A DNA stretch of 64,000 bases from Acinetobacter sp. C26M (GCF_023702675.1 NZ_CP098478.1:3782001-3846000); one strand, 5' to 3'. Shown: positions 8,120-18,380, counted from the stretch's first letter. Program-made: numbers and translations. Notes: generated by a model not told the origin, from the letters alone.

Positions 8120-9769
8120 TTACCCTGCTTTCGCTTGCTGTTTCGCAATTTCCTGATTACGTAATAAAAAACGCTGAATTTTGCCACTTGGGGTTTTTGG
8201 CAATTCAGTGACAAACTCGACCAAACGCGGATAGGCATGGGCAGACAGGCGTTTTTTCACAAACTGACTCAATTCCTCAGCCAGTTGCTCCAAAGGCTGA
8301 ATGCCTGCCGATAAAATCACAAAGGCTTTTACCACCTCGGTCCGCTCTGGATCAGGCACCCCGATGACCGCTGCTTCAACCACCGCATCATGTTCCAGCA
8401 AGGCACTTTCCACATCAAACGGTCCAATCCGATAGCCCGAGGTGGTGATCACATCGTCACTACGACCAACAAAACTCATACTGCCATCGGCATGTAATTC
8501 GGCAGTATCGCCTGTCAAATAGTACTGCCCAATAAAAGGCGATTTACGCGTTTCATGATAGCCACCAAACCACATCATCGGGGATTGACTGATATCCACC
8601 GCTAAAATCCCAGGTGTATCTGCAGGCAATTCTTCGCCCTGTTCATTCACCACGGCAACACGATAGCCTGCACTGGCAAACCCTGCTGAACCAGCACGAA
8701 CCTCATGGCTTAAACCATGGTGATTACACACCACCATGCCCACTTCAGTTTGCCCATAATGATCATAAATTGGCGCATCCAACACCTGTTTAAACCAGCG
8801 AATCACTTCTGGATTCAATGGCTCTCCTGCACTACTGACTACACGGAACTGGCCTTTTAACGCTGCCATCTGGGCAGGGTCTGCTGCCATCATCATGCGG
8901 TAAGCCGTAGGTGCACCCGCCAGATTGGTAATCTGATAATCCTTCACAATTTGACACAGGCTGTCCGTGCTAAAACCACCGTCATAGAACAAAATGGTGT
9001 GCCCTAGAAATAAGGGGCCAGTAATACCGAAGTACAGGCCATATGCCCATCCTGGATCAGCAATATTCCAAAATGAATCGTCTTCCCTTAGACCAACCGC
9101 ATCTTGCATATAGCGAGCAAATGCCAGTAAGGCTTTTAACGGAACTTCTAAAGGTTTTGCAGGTCCTGTGGTCCCCGACGTAAACATCAGTAAAAATGGA
9201 TCTTGGATGGTTCGCATCACCAATTCACATTGATCAGACTGCTGTTTAACTTCATCCCAGAAATTAAAGTCTTCTGGATTTAACGGTGTCGCTTGCTGAT
9301 CTGCAACCGTGACAATCGCTGGACAACGCTCAACTTCATCGAGTTTGCTGCGGTTACCTGTATCCGTCACCACCAGCTTACTTTGTGCCAGTTGTAGACG
9401 ATGCTCGATTGCCTTCGGCCCAAATGCAGTAAACAAAGGCTGATATACCGCACCAATTCGCCAAGCGGCAAAAATCGTCACCAATAGCTCCGGTGTTCTC
9501 GGCAGTAATCCTGAAATACGATCACCAGCTTTTACACCTTGAGATTTTAAGAAATTGGCAAATTGACTCGACCATTGCTGTAACTGGCGAAAGGTGTATT
9601 GTTCTTTTCGACCATCTTTACCTTGCCAATACAACGCGATCTTGTCGTCATGCGCATGGCGATCACAACATTCATAACAGGCATTTAGTGCATCGACTGA
9701 ACCTGACAGCATTTGTGTTGCTGTGCTTTGCAGATCAAAAGCCTGTACCGTCTCTTTATAATTCAACAT
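8120..9769 (-). CDS. AMP-forming acyl-CoA synthetase
   Basis: The 549-residue product is an ANL-superfamily ligase. P-loop [16 protein letters not shown] is near residue 190, [10 protein letters not shown] is the A5 motif, [14 protein letters not shown] and [17 protein letters not shown] span the hinge, and the C-terminal catalytic Lys sits in [10 protein letters not shown]. It activates a carboxylic acid to its CoA thioester using ATP. Inside this operon isobutyrate, propionate or another short branched acid is the likely substrate. It lies 10 bp before the acyl-CoA dehydrogenase start. Exact specificity cannot be read. Confidence 0.85.
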   Translation of the reverse strand: MLNYKETVQAFDLQSTATQMLSGSVDALNACYECCDRHAHDDKIALYWQGKDGRKEQYTFRQLQQWSSQFANFLKSQGVKAGDRISGLLPRTPELLVTIFAAWRIGAVYQPLFTAFGPKAIEHRLQLAQSKLVVTDTGNRSKLDEVERCPAIVTVADQQATPLNPEDFNFWDEVKQQSDQCELVMRTIQDPFLLMFTSGTTGPAKPLEVPLKALLAFARYMQDAVGLREDDSFWNIADPGWAYGLYFGITGPLFLGHTILFYDGGFSTDSLCQIVKDYQITNLAGAPTAYRMMMAADPAQMAALKGQFRVVSSAGEPLNPEVIRWFKQVLDAPIYDHYGQTEVGMVVCNHHGLSHEVRAGSAGFASAGYRVAVVNEQGEELPADTPGILAVDISQSPMMWFGGYHETRKSPFIGQYYLTGDTAELHADGSMSFVGRSDDVITTSGYRIGPFDVESALLEHDAVVEAAVIGVPDPERTEVVKAFVILSAGIQPLEQLAEELSQFVKKRLSAHAYPRLVEFVTELPKTPSGKIQRFLLRNQEIAKQQAKAG

Positions 9770-9847
9770 CTGTGTTCCCTCAGTCTGCTTTGATTGTTAT
9801 TCATGACAGGGTTTAATTTTTTGGTAGCCATCCTTTGGCTTGAGCTG

Positions 9848-10738
9848 TTATGCCTCTGGCGGCAGGTATTGCTGAATAATGCTGGAAAAATCGAGATGCG
9901 CATTGCCACGCATACACATTTGCTGATACAGCTGCTGCACCATCCCACCCAACACAATCGGTTGTTTGACCTGTCCTGCCGCTTCTACTGCAAGCCCAAG
10001 GTCTTTCAGCATCAACTGCGTGGCAAAACCATCTTGATAGCCACGCGAAGCTGGTGCATTTTCATTAATCTGTGGCCATGGATTACAGACTTCCGAACTC
10101 CAGCAACGACCACTTGAGGTGTTAATCACACCAGCCAAGGCTTTTGGATCAATGCCCAGTTTGGCACCGAGCGCCATACCTTCTGCCACGGCAGCCATAG
10201 AAATCCCGAGAATCAAGTTATTGCAGATTTTGGCAATTTGACCCGCACCCACCTCACCACAATGCACCACGTTTTTGCCCATGTGGCTGAGTACGGGTTT
10301 GACTTCATCAAAAGTCTGATCATTGGCACCCACCATAAAGGTCAAGGTACCTGCTTGTGCACCGATGGTGCCACCCGAAACAGGCGCATCACAAATATGA
10401 ATATTTTTACTCTGCGCAATCGCAGCAATGTCCTTGATGGTTTTCGGGTCAATGGTACTGCTATCGATACATAAGCTACCTGCTTTCAATACCTCTAACA
10501 CACCATTTTCACCGAGATAGACTTCTTTGACATGTTTTGCCGCAGGTAACATGCTGATCAGTACATCAGCTTGTTTGGCAGCCGCTTGAGGGCTATCACA
10601 CACCACACCACCTGCCTCGGCAAAGTGCTGAATCGCCACTTCGCTGAGGTCATAACCATAGACTGTAAGTCCTGCTTTAAGCAGATTTTGGGCCATTCTG
10701 CCGCCCATATTGCCTAGACCGATAAAGGCGATATTCAT
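9848..10738 (-). CDS. mmsB: 3-hydroxyisobutyrate dehydrogenase
   Basis: The 296-residue protein begins with an NAD-binding IGLGNMGGRMAQNL motif. It has the beta-hydroxyacid dehydrogenase substrate signature DAPVSGGTIGAQAGTL at about 120-135 and catalytic Lys in GQIAKICNNLILG at about 165-177. It oxidises 3-hydroxyisobutyrate to methylmalonate semialdehyde. The gene starts 14 bp after the mmsA stop, the order found in mmsAB operons. Confidence 0.93.
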   Translation of the reverse strand: MNIAFIGLGNMGGRMAQNLLKAGLTVYGYDLSEVAIQHFAEAGGVVCDSPQAAAKQADVLISMLPAAKHVKEVYLGENGVLEVLKAGSLCIDSSTIDPKTIKDIAAIAQSKNIHICDAPVSGGTIGAQAGTLTFMVGANDQTFDEVKPVLSHMGKNVVHCGEVGAGQIAKICNNLILGISMAAVAEGMALGAKLGIDPKALAGVINTSSGRCWSSEVCNPWPQINENAPASRGYQDGFATQLMLKDLGLAVEAAGQVKQPIVLGGMVQQLYQQMCMRGNAHLDFSSIIQQYLPPEA

Positions 10739-10752
10739 CCGTGATCCCCTTA

Positions 10753-12270
10753 TTAACGTAAACTGATGGTGGTATTGACACCGCCCACTTCGTGGCTGTC
10801 TTCAAACCAGCGGCTGGTGATGGTTTTGGTTTGGGTATAGAACTGCACGGCTTGTTTGCCGTAAGGACCTAAATCACCGAGTTTTGAACCACGAGAGCCA
10901 GTAAAGCTAAAGAACGATACAGGGACAGGAATAGGAATATTGATGCCGACTTGACCGATATCAATCAGGTTCTGGAAAGTACGCGCAATCGCCCCACTTT
11001 GAGTGAATAATCCCACCCCGTTGCCAAATGGATTGGCATTGATCAGTGCAATCGCCTCTTCAAGCGTATCGACACAAATAATAGACAGCACAGGCCCAAA
11101 GATTTCTTCTTTATAAATGCGCATGTCAGTATTTACACCACTGAAAATCGTCGCTCCGACAAAGTTGCCTGACTCATAACCTTGTACCTGAACATCACGC
11201 CCATCGAGCAACAGTTCTGCACCTTGCTCGACACCACTATTGATCAAATCCAGTACACGCGCTTTGGCACGTTTTGAAATCACAGGACCTATATCGGTAT
11301 TCGGTTCATGCCCTGCATTAACAGTTAACGTTTTGGCTTTTTCGACTAACTCTGCAATCCAGTATTTGCTATCTCCGACCATCACCGCGACCGACAACGC
11401 CATACAACGTTGCCCTGCTGCACCAAATGCCGCACCGACTAAAGCATTCAGCGTTTGTTCTTTATTGGCATCAGGCATTACCGCGACGTGGTTTTTCGCG
11501 CCCATCATCGACTGCACGCGTTTGCCATGTTGTCCTGCAAGGTTATACACATGCGTGCCCACCGCGGTCGAACCGACAAATGAAATGGCTTTAATATCTG
11601 GATGCGTACACAGGCGATCGACCACCTCCTTACCGCCATGAACCACATTGAGTACACCCGCTGGAATGCCTGCCTGAATCGCGAGTTCGACCAGCATCAT
11701 GGTCGACAATGGGTCTTGTTCTGATGGTTTTAAAACGAAGGTATTGCCGCATACAATTGCCATTGGAAACATCCACAATGGAATCATGGCTGGGAAATTA
11801 AATGGGGTAATGCCCGCACACACGCCCAAAGGCTGCTGTAAGGTATAGGTATCTACACCACGCGCCACGCCTTCAACGTATTCACCCATCTGCAAAGTAC
11901 CCACAGAACAGGCATGCTCAACCACTTCTAAACCACGTTGAATATCACCTTCGGCATCTGCCAGAGTTTTGCCTTGTTCCGCAGTCAGTACCTGTGCAAT
12001 CTCCTTCATATTTGCACGAATCAAATCTTGCAGTTTCAGCATGATACGCATACGCGCCTGAATCGGGGTCTGACGCCAAGAAGCAAACGCTGCTTGTGCA
12101 GACTGGATCGCTGCATCGACTTCCTCTGTTGTAGCAAATGGCACACGACCAATCACCTCCTGCGTTGCAGGATTAATAATGTCTTGCCATTGTTGGGTCT
12201 CTGATTCGATAAAACTGCCGTTAATGAGTAACTTGGCTGTTTCCAATTGAATATTTTGGATTGTGTTCAT
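10753..12270 (-). CDS. mmsA: Methylmalonate-semialdehyde dehydrogenase (CoA-acylating)
   Basis: The 505-residue product has the aldehyde dehydrogenase fold with PFNFPAMIPLWMFPMA, the nucleotide motif FVGSTAVGTHVYNLAG, and the catalytic Cys in GAAGQRCMALSVAV. The CMALS context is typical of MmsA and separates it from other aldehyde dehydrogenases. It converts methylmalonate semialdehyde to propionyl-CoA, which the methylcitrate genes at 25.8-31.4 kb could then consume. It is first in the operon and is divergent from the LysR gene. Confidence 0.94.
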   Translation of the reverse strand: MNTIQNIQLETAKLLINGSFIESETQQWQDIINPATQEVIGRVPFATTEEVDAAIQSAQAAFASWRQTPIQARMRIMLKLQDLIRANMKEIAQVLTAEQGKTLADAEGDIQRGLEVVEHACSVGTLQMGEYVEGVARGVDTYTLQQPLGVCAGITPFNFPAMIPLWMFPMAIVCGNTFVLKPSEQDPLSTMMLVELAIQAGIPAGVLNVVHGGKEVVDRLCTHPDIKAISFVGSTAVGTHVYNLAGQHGKRVQSMMGAKNHVAVMPDANKEQTLNALVGAAFGAAGQRCMALSVAVMVGDSKYWIAELVEKAKTLTVNAGHEPNTDIGPVISKRAKARVLDLINSGVEQGAELLLDGRDVQVQGYESGNFVGATIFSGVNTDMRIYKEEIFGPVLSIICVDTLEEAIALINANPFGNGVGLFTQSGAIARTFQNLIDIGQVGINIPIPVPVSFFSFTGSRGSKLGDLGPYGKQAVQFYTQTKTITSRWFEDSHEVGGVNTTISLR

Positions 12271-12393
12271 AACCTCTCCATAGGCCGTATTTTTATTGTG
12301 TTCAGTGTTTAGAAAATATCGATCGTCGTATTTTCTTTATTCAGGTTTTATTCGAGACTAGCAAAGAAAGCTTTGACCACCAACGCAAATTAA

Positions 12394-12421
12394 TGCACGA
12401 TCATTGTGCAAATATGCACAA
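12394..12421. promoter_or_regulatory. Inverted-repeat cluster between mmsA and the LysR gene (candidate operator)
   Basis: Three half-sites, TGCAC at 12394, GTGCA at 12406 and TGCAC at 12415, form overlapping inverted repeats. The clearest is TTGTGC-AAATAT-GCACAA at 12404-12421. It lies only 15 bp before the LysR start codon, a usual place for LysR-type autoregulation. Binding is inferred. Confidence 0.5.
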
Positions 12422-12435
12422 GGAAGACCATAACA

Positions 12436-13317
12436 ATGAAAGTGGATTGGGATCATCTACAGTTTTTTTTAGTGTTGGCACGTACCAAAACTCTAACCAA
12501 TGCCGCCCGTATTATTGGGGTTGAGCATAGTACTGTTGCGCGACGGATTCAGGCTTTAGAACAAACTTTAGGCATTACCTTGTTTAAACGCGAAGCCTCT
12601 GGCTATGAGCTGACTATGGAGGGTTTAGCACTGGTGCCGCGGGTTGAGCAAATGGAATACGCTTTCCTGCAAATTGAAAAACCGCATCAACCGTTGCAGG
12701 GTCGTGTGCGAATTGGCACACCTGAAGGTTTTGGTACCGCATTTTTGGCGCGCTTGTTAGCAGAGTTTTCCATACAGTATCCCTCGCTCACGATTGACCT
12801 GATTCCAGTGCCGAAAATGATCAAACTGTCGCATCGTGAAGCAGATATTGTGGTCTCGATTGAACGACCCACCTCTGGTCCCTATATCATTACGCGACTC
12901 TCGGATTATTGTTTAAAAATTTATGGCAGTAAAAAGTATCTGTCACTCAACCCACCCATCCGTGATTTACAGGATTTAACTTCGCATCGCTTTGTGAATT
13001 ATATAGATGATCTGGTCTATAGCCCTGAGTTGTACTGCTTGGAACGCTTACCTTTAAAACTCAACGCTAATTTCCGTAGCAGTAGTATTTTGGCACAGCA
13101 AATTGCTGTTAGTTCTGGCGCAGGACTCGCCATCTTGCCCAAGTTTTTAGCCGATGATAAACCTGAACTTGAAACAGTATTAGAACAACAAGTGCGTTAC
13201 ACCCATACCTTTTGGATGCTGACTTTTGTCGATTTACAACATGAACCCCGTATTAAACTGGTCTGGGATTATCTACGCAAACAGGCTGATCAATACCAGC
13301 ACTTATTGGTGGATTAA
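12436..13317 (+). CDS. LysR-family regulator of the mms operon
   Basis: From the ATG at 12436, preceded by AGGAAG, the protein is 293 residues. The N-terminal winged helix-turn-helix covers FLVLARTKTLTNAARIIGVEHSTVARRIQALEQ and the C-terminal part is an inducer-binding domain (GRVRIGTPEGFGTAFLARLL onward). It is transcribed away from mmsA, so it is the likely regulator of the valine operon. In Pseudomonas the mmsAB operon is controlled by an AraC-type MmsR, so a LysR type here is a different arrangement. An upstream in-frame ATG at 12406 is less likely because it overlaps the palindrome. Confidence 0.85.
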   Translation: MKVDWDHLQFFLVLARTKTLTNAARIIGVEHSTVARRIQALEQTLGITLFKREASGYELTMEGLALVPRVEQMEYAFLQIEKPHQPLQGRVRIGTPEGFGTAFLARLLAEFSIQYPSLTIDLIPVPKMIKLSHREADIVVSIERPTSGPYIITRLSDYCLKIYGSKKYLSLNPPIRDLQDLTSHRFVNYIDDLVYSPELYCLERLPLKLNANFRSSSILAQQIAVSSGAGLAILPKFLADDKPELETVLEQQVRYTHTFWMLTFVDLQHEPRIKLVWDYLRKQADQYQHLLVD

Positions 13318-13335
13318 ATACCATTGCCAGACCAT

Positions 13336-13366
13336 AAAAAACCGATCAATGGAGATCGGTTTTTTA
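13336..13366. terminator. Bidirectional terminator between LysR and permease genes
   Basis: AAAAACCGATC, loop AATGGA, GATCGGTTTTT is a perfect hairpin with A- and T-tracts on both sides, between two convergent genes ending at 13317 and 13385. Confidence 0.88.
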
Positions 13367-13384
13367 CTCAACAGATATGAATTA

Positions 13385-14818
13385 TTATGCCAATTCGCGA
13401 CCCAGTTTTTTCATACGTGGTTTATACATCAGCTGATAAGTCACGGCCAAAATGACTACCCACAATGGACTAACATAAAGTGCTTTTAAGGTATCTGGTT
13501 CAAGTGCCAAAATCACCAAAGCAAATAACAAGAAGGCAATCACCATATAAGACATGAATACACCACCCGGCATTTTAAACTTCGATTGTGCATGCAGTTC
13601 TGGACGTAGCTTACGGTAGCGCAGATAGCAGACCATAATCAGACTCCAGACACTGATGAATAAAATCACACACAGTGAACTCGCCAGCGTGAAAGCTTCA
13701 AGGGTATTCGGTACAAAGTATTGTAGTACCGCACCACCCATGATGAATACGCAAGAGAAAATCAAACCATTGGCAGGCACGGCACTTTTGGATAAACGGC
13801 CAAAGGCATTGGGTGCCTGACCATCTTTAGATAAACCAAACAGCATCCGACTGGTGGAGAATACGCCACTATTCATCGAAGACATCACTGAAGACAGTAC
13901 CACCAAATTCATGATGATGGCCGATGTCACAATCCCAGCATTTAAGAACAATTCGACAAATGGGCTCTTGTCTGCACGGATAATATTCCACGGTGTGACT
14001 GACATCACCACCAATAATGCCAACACATAGAACAAGATAATGCGAATCGGAATCGCATTAATGGCCTTTGGCAAATTCTTATGCGGGTCTTTGGTTTCAG
14101 CAGCGGTGGTTCCAATCAATTCTACCCCGACAAAGGCAAATACCGCGATCTGAAAACCAGCCAAGAAACCATCCAGACCTTTTGGAAACATACCACCATG
14201 CGACCAGACATTGCTAAGTGAAGCGACAGTGCCATGAGGTGCATGGAAATGGCTAAAGATCATATAGCCACCGACACCAATCAAGCCAATAATCGCCAAA
14301 ATCTTGATCAGGGCAAACCAGAACTCAATTTCACCAAATAGGCGCACAGTGAGCAGGTTTAAGAACAACACAAATAGCACACAGCCTGCACTAATGGCAG
14401 CCTGTCCAATTGGAGTAAACATGGTGCCTTCGGGTAACCAAAAGGTGAGATAATTGATCACGGCCGCCAAGTCGGCAATACCGACCAGTACCCAACCTAA
14501 CCAATAGGTCCAGCCCATGTAGTAGCCAGCCCATGGCCCAATCAGGTCATGCGCCATATCAACAAAAGATTTGTAGTGCAAGTTGGCAAGCAGCAATTCA
14601 CCGAGTGCTCGCATTAAGAAGAAGAACATCCCACCAATAATCATGTAAATAAACAGAATCGATGGGCCTGCCAAAGAAATGGTTTTGCCTGAGCCCATAA
14701 AGAGCCCTGTACCAATGGCACCGCCGATTGCAATCAATTGCAAATGGCGATTTGAAAGTTTTCTTTGTAAGTCTTGGGGCGATTGCTCGCCTTCTGACTG
14801 ATGCTGTGTAACCGTCAT
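13385..14818 (-). CDS. cycA: APC amino-acid permease, CycA-like (D-alanine/D-serine/glycine)
   Basis: The 477-residue protein starts the membrane core with LSNRHLQLIAIGGAIGTGLFMGSG, the amino-acid permease signature, and has about twelve hydrophobic helices. Family resemblance and its place beside RidA, alanine racemase and D-amino acid dehydrogenase genes point to alanine (D- or L-), D-serine or glycine uptake. It follows RidA by a 190 bp AT-rich gap, so it may have its own promoter. The cycA symbol is by resemblance and context. Confidence 0.75.
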   Translation of the reverse strand: MTVTQHQSEGEQSPQDLQRKLSNRHLQLIAIGGAIGTGLFMGSGKTISLAGPSILFIYMIIGGMFFFLMRALGELLLANLHYKSFVDMAHDLIGPWAGYYMGWTYWLGWVLVGIADLAAVINYLTFWLPEGTMFTPIGQAAISAGCVLFVLFLNLLTVRLFGEIEFWFALIKILAIIGLIGVGGYMIFSHFHAPHGTVASLSNVWSHGGMFPKGLDGFLAGFQIAVFAFVGVELIGTTAAETKDPHKNLPKAINAIPIRIILFYVLALLVVMSVTPWNIIRADKSPFVELFLNAGIVTSAIIMNLVVLSSVMSSMNSGVFSTSRMLFGLSKDGQAPNAFGRLSKSAVPANGLIFSCVFIMGGAVLQYFVPNTLEAFTLASSLCVILFISVWSLIMVCYLRYRKLRPELHAQSKFKMPGGVFMSYMVIAFLLFALVILALEPDTLKALYVSPLWVVILAVTYQLMYKPRMKKLGRELA

Positions 14819-15007
14819 CTTAAGTTCCTTTTACTCTTTCCTAAATGAGTCAGCCTTGATTTATGCGCCATACCTTAGCTGTCTTTTTAAGACTGCTGAC
14901 TCATCTTCGATTGCAAGAAAATACGTATCTGACTACGTTTTATCTACTGCAAATACGTTACTTTTCTTCTTTTTTTATATTTTTAAACAAAGATAAAGCT
15001 GATCGCT

Positions 15008-15367
15008 TTATTTTTGTGCTGCAACAATTGCAATTTCGATCAACCATTTTGGATTGACCAAATCGGCCTGAATGGTGGCACGTGAAGGTGCAACATGACC
15101 TTTCAACCAATCAATCCAGATCGTGTTGACCACAGGAAAATCTGAAAGATCTTTTAAAAACAGTTGCGCTGAGAGTAGACGAGATTTATCCGTCCCTGCT
15201 GAAGCCAAAAGTTGTTCAATGGTTGCAAGTACTTCACTGGTTTGTCCTTCAATATCTAAGTCGGCATTTTTAGGTACCTGACCTGATAAATACACCACCT
15301 TATTGAATACTGTGACTGCACTCATCACTTCATTGGTATTGAGCTTTTGAATATCTGAATGTGACAT
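15008..15367 (-). CDS. RidA/YjgF-family enamine/imine deaminase
   Basis: The 119-residue protein has the RidA family pattern NKVVYLSGQVPKNADLDIEGQTSEVL near the N-terminus and the active-site Arg in HVAPSRATIQADLVNP near residue 94. RidA proteins hydrolyse reactive enamine/imine intermediates released by PLP enzymes and amino-acid oxidases. Directly downstream of alanine racemase and D-amino acid dehydrogenase genes, it probably clears the imine made by DadA (2-iminopropionate). It lies 9 bp after the racemase gene. Confidence 0.88.
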   Translation of the reverse strand: MSHSDIQKLNTNEVMSAVTVFNKVVYLSGQVPKNADLDIEGQTSEVLATIEQLLASAGTDKSRLLSAQLFLKDLSDFPVVNTIWIDWLKGHVAPSRATIQADLVNPKWLIEIAIVAAQK

Positions 15368-15376
15368 GATAAATCC

Positions 15377-16480
15377 TTATTCCTGAGTTATAAATGAAAC
15401 GCGCGCAGTCACGCCACACATCAGTTCATAACCGATGGTGCCTGAAGTTGCTGCGACGTCGTCAATGGGTAAAACTGTTCCTGAACTAGACTGGCCCCAT
15501 AACACCACTTCACTGCCAACATGGGCATCGCTGATCGAACTGAGATCCACAGCCAGCATGTCCATGCTGACCCGCCCAATGGTTTGGGTCCGAATTCCAT
15601 TGACCAAAACTGGCGTACCAGTGGCTGAAATCCGTTGATAACCATCGGCATAGCCACACGCCACGATACCAATACGGATCGGTTGCTCGGCCACATAGCT
15701 AGAGCCGTAGCCAACACTTTCATTGGCATTGAGTTCTTGCACGGCAATAATTTCACTGCGCAGGCTCATGCTCGGTGCAAGACCCCAATCCTGAATCGTG
15801 TGTTTAGGATAATCGGGAGAACTGCCGTACAGCATGATGCCACCACGGACATAATCTGATTGCAATTGGGTTTGATATCTTAAGATTGCAGCACTATTAC
15901 TGACAGACCTTTCCCCAGGTAGACCTTGGATCGTAGCTTCGAATTGCTTGAGTTGATAATCAATACCAGTTTGCCCAAAACGGTCACCATCAGCATCGGA
16001 GAAATGCATCATATGGGTGATACTGGCCACGTTAGGAAAACGATTTAAATGTTGCCAGTTTTTACGATACTGTTCTGGTTTGAAACCAAGTCGGTTCATA
16101 CCACTGTTCATTTTTAAGAAAATATCAAATTGAGCTGGATAGATATGTTGCTGTAGCCATTCCACTTGTTGTTCACTATGTACCGTAAAGCTTAATTGGT
16201 ACTGCGCACAATCAAATAAGTCTTGTGGGGAGAAAATGCCTTCCAGCAATAAAATCGGGCCTGTCCAACCTAAAGCACGTAAGCGTTTTGCCTCATCGAT
16301 ATCGAGTAAGGCAAAGCCATCTGCGCTTTTAAAAGATTCATAAACACGTTCAATCCCATGCCCATAAGCATTGGCTTTGACCACAGCAAACACTTTGCTG
16401 TCGGGTACCGACTGCCTGACCACCGCTAGATTTTGGCGTAAGGCTTGGGTATGGATGACCGCAGTAATTGGACGAGGCAT
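15377..16480 (-). CDS. dadX: Alanine racemase, catabolic type
   Basis: The 367-residue product has the PLP Lys in AVVKANAYGHGIERVY at about residues 32-47, the fold-III barrel, and the second catalytic Tyr in VGYGSSYVAEQP. It interconverts L- and D-alanine. Its position directly after dadA in a RidA/permease cluster marks it as the catabolic racemase (DadX) rather than the cell-wall-dedicated Alr. Which paralogue serves peptidoglycan synthesis cannot be told from this window. Confidence 0.9.
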   Translation of the reverse strand: MPRPITAVIHTQALRQNLAVVRQSVPDSKVFAVVKANAYGHGIERVYESFKSADGFALLDIDEAKRLRALGWTGPILLLEGIFSPQDLFDCAQYQLSFTVHSEQQVEWLQQHIYPAQFDIFLKMNSGMNRLGFKPEQYRKNWQHLNRFPNVASITHMMHFSDADGDRFGQTGIDYQLKQFEATIQGLPGERSVSNSAAILRYQTQLQSDYVRGGIMLYGSSPDYPKHTIQDWGLAPSMSLRSEIIAVQELNANESVGYGSSYVAEQPIRIGIVACGYADGYQRISATGTPVLVNGIRTQTIGRVSMDMLAVDLSSISDAHVGSEVVLWGQSSSGTVLPIDDVAATSGTIGYELMCGVTARVSFITQE

Positions 16481-16503
16481 ACGATACTTCCTTGTATGTT
16501 CAA

Positions 16504-17760
16504 TTATGCTGCGTGTGAATAACGTTGAATCGACAAGCCATCAGTGCTGATGTCTGGACGATGATTCATGACCAGATCACTGATCAATTTTCCAGAACCA
16601 CAAGCCATGGTCCAACCTAAAGTGCCATGACCTGTATTTAGGAACAGATTCTTATATTGCGTTGCACCGATAATCGGTGTGCTGTCAGGTGTCATCGGAC
16701 GTAAACCTGTCCAGAACGATGCTTGAGCAAGATCACCACCTGGGAATAGATCTTGTGTCACCATTTCCAAGGTTGCACGACGATCTTCTTTTAGACCAAG
16801 ATTGAAACCACTGAGCTCAGCCATACCACCAACACGGATACGCTGATCAAAACGTGTCAAAGCAACTTTATAAGTTTCATCCAATACCGTTGATTGCGGA
16901 GCGAATTTTGGTTCCACAATTGGGATCGTGAGTGAATAGCCTTTCACTGGATATACAGGCAAATTTAATTCCAGTGGTCTGAGGAAATCACGTGAATAGC
17001 TGCCAAAAGCCAGCACAAAACGGTCGGCTGTTAAAATCGCACCATCGACCATGACGCCTTTGATTTCATCGCCTTCAACAATCAATTTTTCAACGTTTTG
17101 ATCGAATTTAAATTCCACGCCCAAGTCTTGTGCTAATTTTGCCAAGGCATTGGTAAACAGATAACAATCACCCGTTTCATCATTCGGCAGATGTAAACCA
17201 CCCACCAATTTATCAGTATGCGCTAAGGCAGGTTCTACAGTACCCAACTCTTGAGCGTTCAATAAATCAAAGTCCACACCACATTCTTTGAGTACCTGAA
17301 TATCACGCTGCACAGCTTCAAGTTGTGCCTCGTTACGGAACACCTGTAAGGTTCCTTTCGCGCGGTTTTCGTAATTGATCCCTGTTTGTGCTCTGAGATC
17401 GCGTAAGCAGTCACGGCTGTATTCTGCAACACGCATCATGCGTTCTTTATTCACCGCATAGCTTTGTGGATTACAGTTTTTCAGCATCTGAGCCATCCAC
17501 TGCAACTGCCACATACTGCCATCAATATTGATGGCTAATGGCGCGTGATGCTGGAACATCCATTTTACGGCTTTGAAAGGAATACCAGGCGCTGCCCACG
17601 GCGTTGAATATCCTGGGGAGATTTGGCCTGCGTTACCAAAACTGGTTTCTTTTGCAGGTCCTGACTGACGGTCAAGTACCGTCACTTGCGCACCTTGTTG
17701 TGCAAGATAATAGGCACTTGCCACACCAATGACGCCACTTCCTAAAACGATTACGCGCAT
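16504..17760 (-). CDS. dadA: D-amino acid dehydrogenase small subunit
   Basis: From the ATG at 17760, preceded by a GAGGGA ribosome site, the product is 418 residues; the open frame extends 18 bases further but has no better start. FAD binding is shown by [22 protein letters not shown] at residues 3-24, and [15 protein letters not shown] and the C-terminal [15 protein letters not shown] are DadA signatures. It is a membrane-associated FAD enzyme that oxidises D-alanine to pyruvate and passes electrons to quinone. It is first in the dadA-dadX-ridA unit. Confidence 0.94.
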   Translation of the reverse strand: MRVIVLGSGVIGVASAYYLAQQGAQVTVLDRQSGPAKETSFGNAGQISPGYSTPWAAPGIPFKAVKWMFQHHAPLAINIDGSMWQLQWMAQMLKNCNPQSYAVNKERMMRVAEYSRDCLRDLRAQTGINYENRAKGTLQVFRNEAQLEAVQRDIQVLKECGVDFDLLNAQELGTVEPALAHTDKLVGGLHLPNDETGDCYLFTNALAKLAQDLGVEFKFDQNVEKLIVEGDEIKGVMVDGAILTADRFVLAFGSYSRDFLRPLELNLPVYPVKGYSLTIPIVEPKFAPQSTVLDETYKVALTRFDQRIRVGGMAELSGFNLGLKEDRRATLEMVTQDLFPGGDLAQASFWTGLRPMTPDSTPIIGATQYKNLFLNTGHGTLGWTMACGSGKLISDLVMNHRPDISTDGLSIQRYSHAA

Positions 17761-17780
17761 AATAGATCCCTCACGCACAC

Positions 17781-17845
17781 ACTAGGTTATTTAACTAGTA
17801 TATTTTTGGATCAATAGTTTTTTTCACTTATTTTATGACTATAAT
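17781..17845. promoter_or_regulatory. Divergent dadA / Lrp regulatory region
   Basis: The 139 bp between dadA and the Lrp gene holds a TATAAT at 17840-17845 facing the regulator gene and an ACTAG-N9-CTAGT inverted repeat at 17781-17799 near the dadA start. Lrp/AsnC proteins bind imperfect inverted repeats, so the repeat is a candidate operator. No strong -35 was found. Confidence 0.35.
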
Positions 17846-17899
17846 CTAGGTAATTTAATATTTTTGTCGCGAAAAAATTAAAATAAAAGGGAATCTTCT

Positions 17900-18367
17900 A
17901 TGCGTAAATTAGACCGTATTGATCGCCTGATTTTAGATATTTTGCAGCGCGAAGGCCGAATTGCGATCAGTGAACTTGCTTCACGGGTCAACCTGTCCAC
18001 GACGCCTTGCTCGGAACGAGTGAAGCGTTTGGAACGCGAAGGGATCATTGTAGGCTACTATGCTCGACTTAACCCAGCCTATGTCGATCGCAGTCTGCTG
18101 GTGTTTTTGGAAATCAAACTGTCTGCCAAATCTGGTGATGTATTTGATCAGGTGGCACGTGATTTGGTTGATATTCCAGAGGTATTGGAATGCCATCTCA
18201 TTTCAGGCGAATTTGATTATTTGGTAAAGGCACGTTTAAAAGAAATGAGTGCTTATCGACGCCTATTAGGTGATTTATTAAAAAAACTGCCTGCCTCTGC
18301 TTCTTCACATAGCTATATTGTGATGGAAGAAGTCAAAGAGTCCTTATATTTAGATATGGGTATATAA
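17900..18367 (+). CDS. dadR: Lrp/AsnC-family regulator of alanine catabolism
   Basis: The 155-residue product has an N-terminal helix-turn-helix (LDRIDRLILDILQREGRIAISELA, then TTPCSERVKRLEREGII) and a C-terminal RAM ligand domain with VLECHLISGEFDYLVKAR. Such regulators sense amino acids. Transcribed divergently from dadA, it should be the alanine-responsive regulator of the dad cluster. The symbol is assigned by context. It ends 13 bp before a clear terminator hairpin. Confidence 0.85.
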   Translation: MRKLDRIDRLILDILQREGRIAISELASRVNLSTTPCSERVKRLEREGIIVGYYARLNPAYVDRSLLVFLEIKLSAKSGDVFDQVARDLVDIPEVLECHLISGEFDYLVKARLKEMSAYRRLLGDLLKKLPASASSHSYIVMEEVKESLYLDMGI

Positions 18368-18380
18368 ACTTGCCCGCAAC

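Noticed and set aside
8110..8238. N-terminal extension of the acyl-CoA dehydrogenase
   Set aside because: Overlaps the synthetase C-terminus and precedes the normal family start MQLTEEQ.
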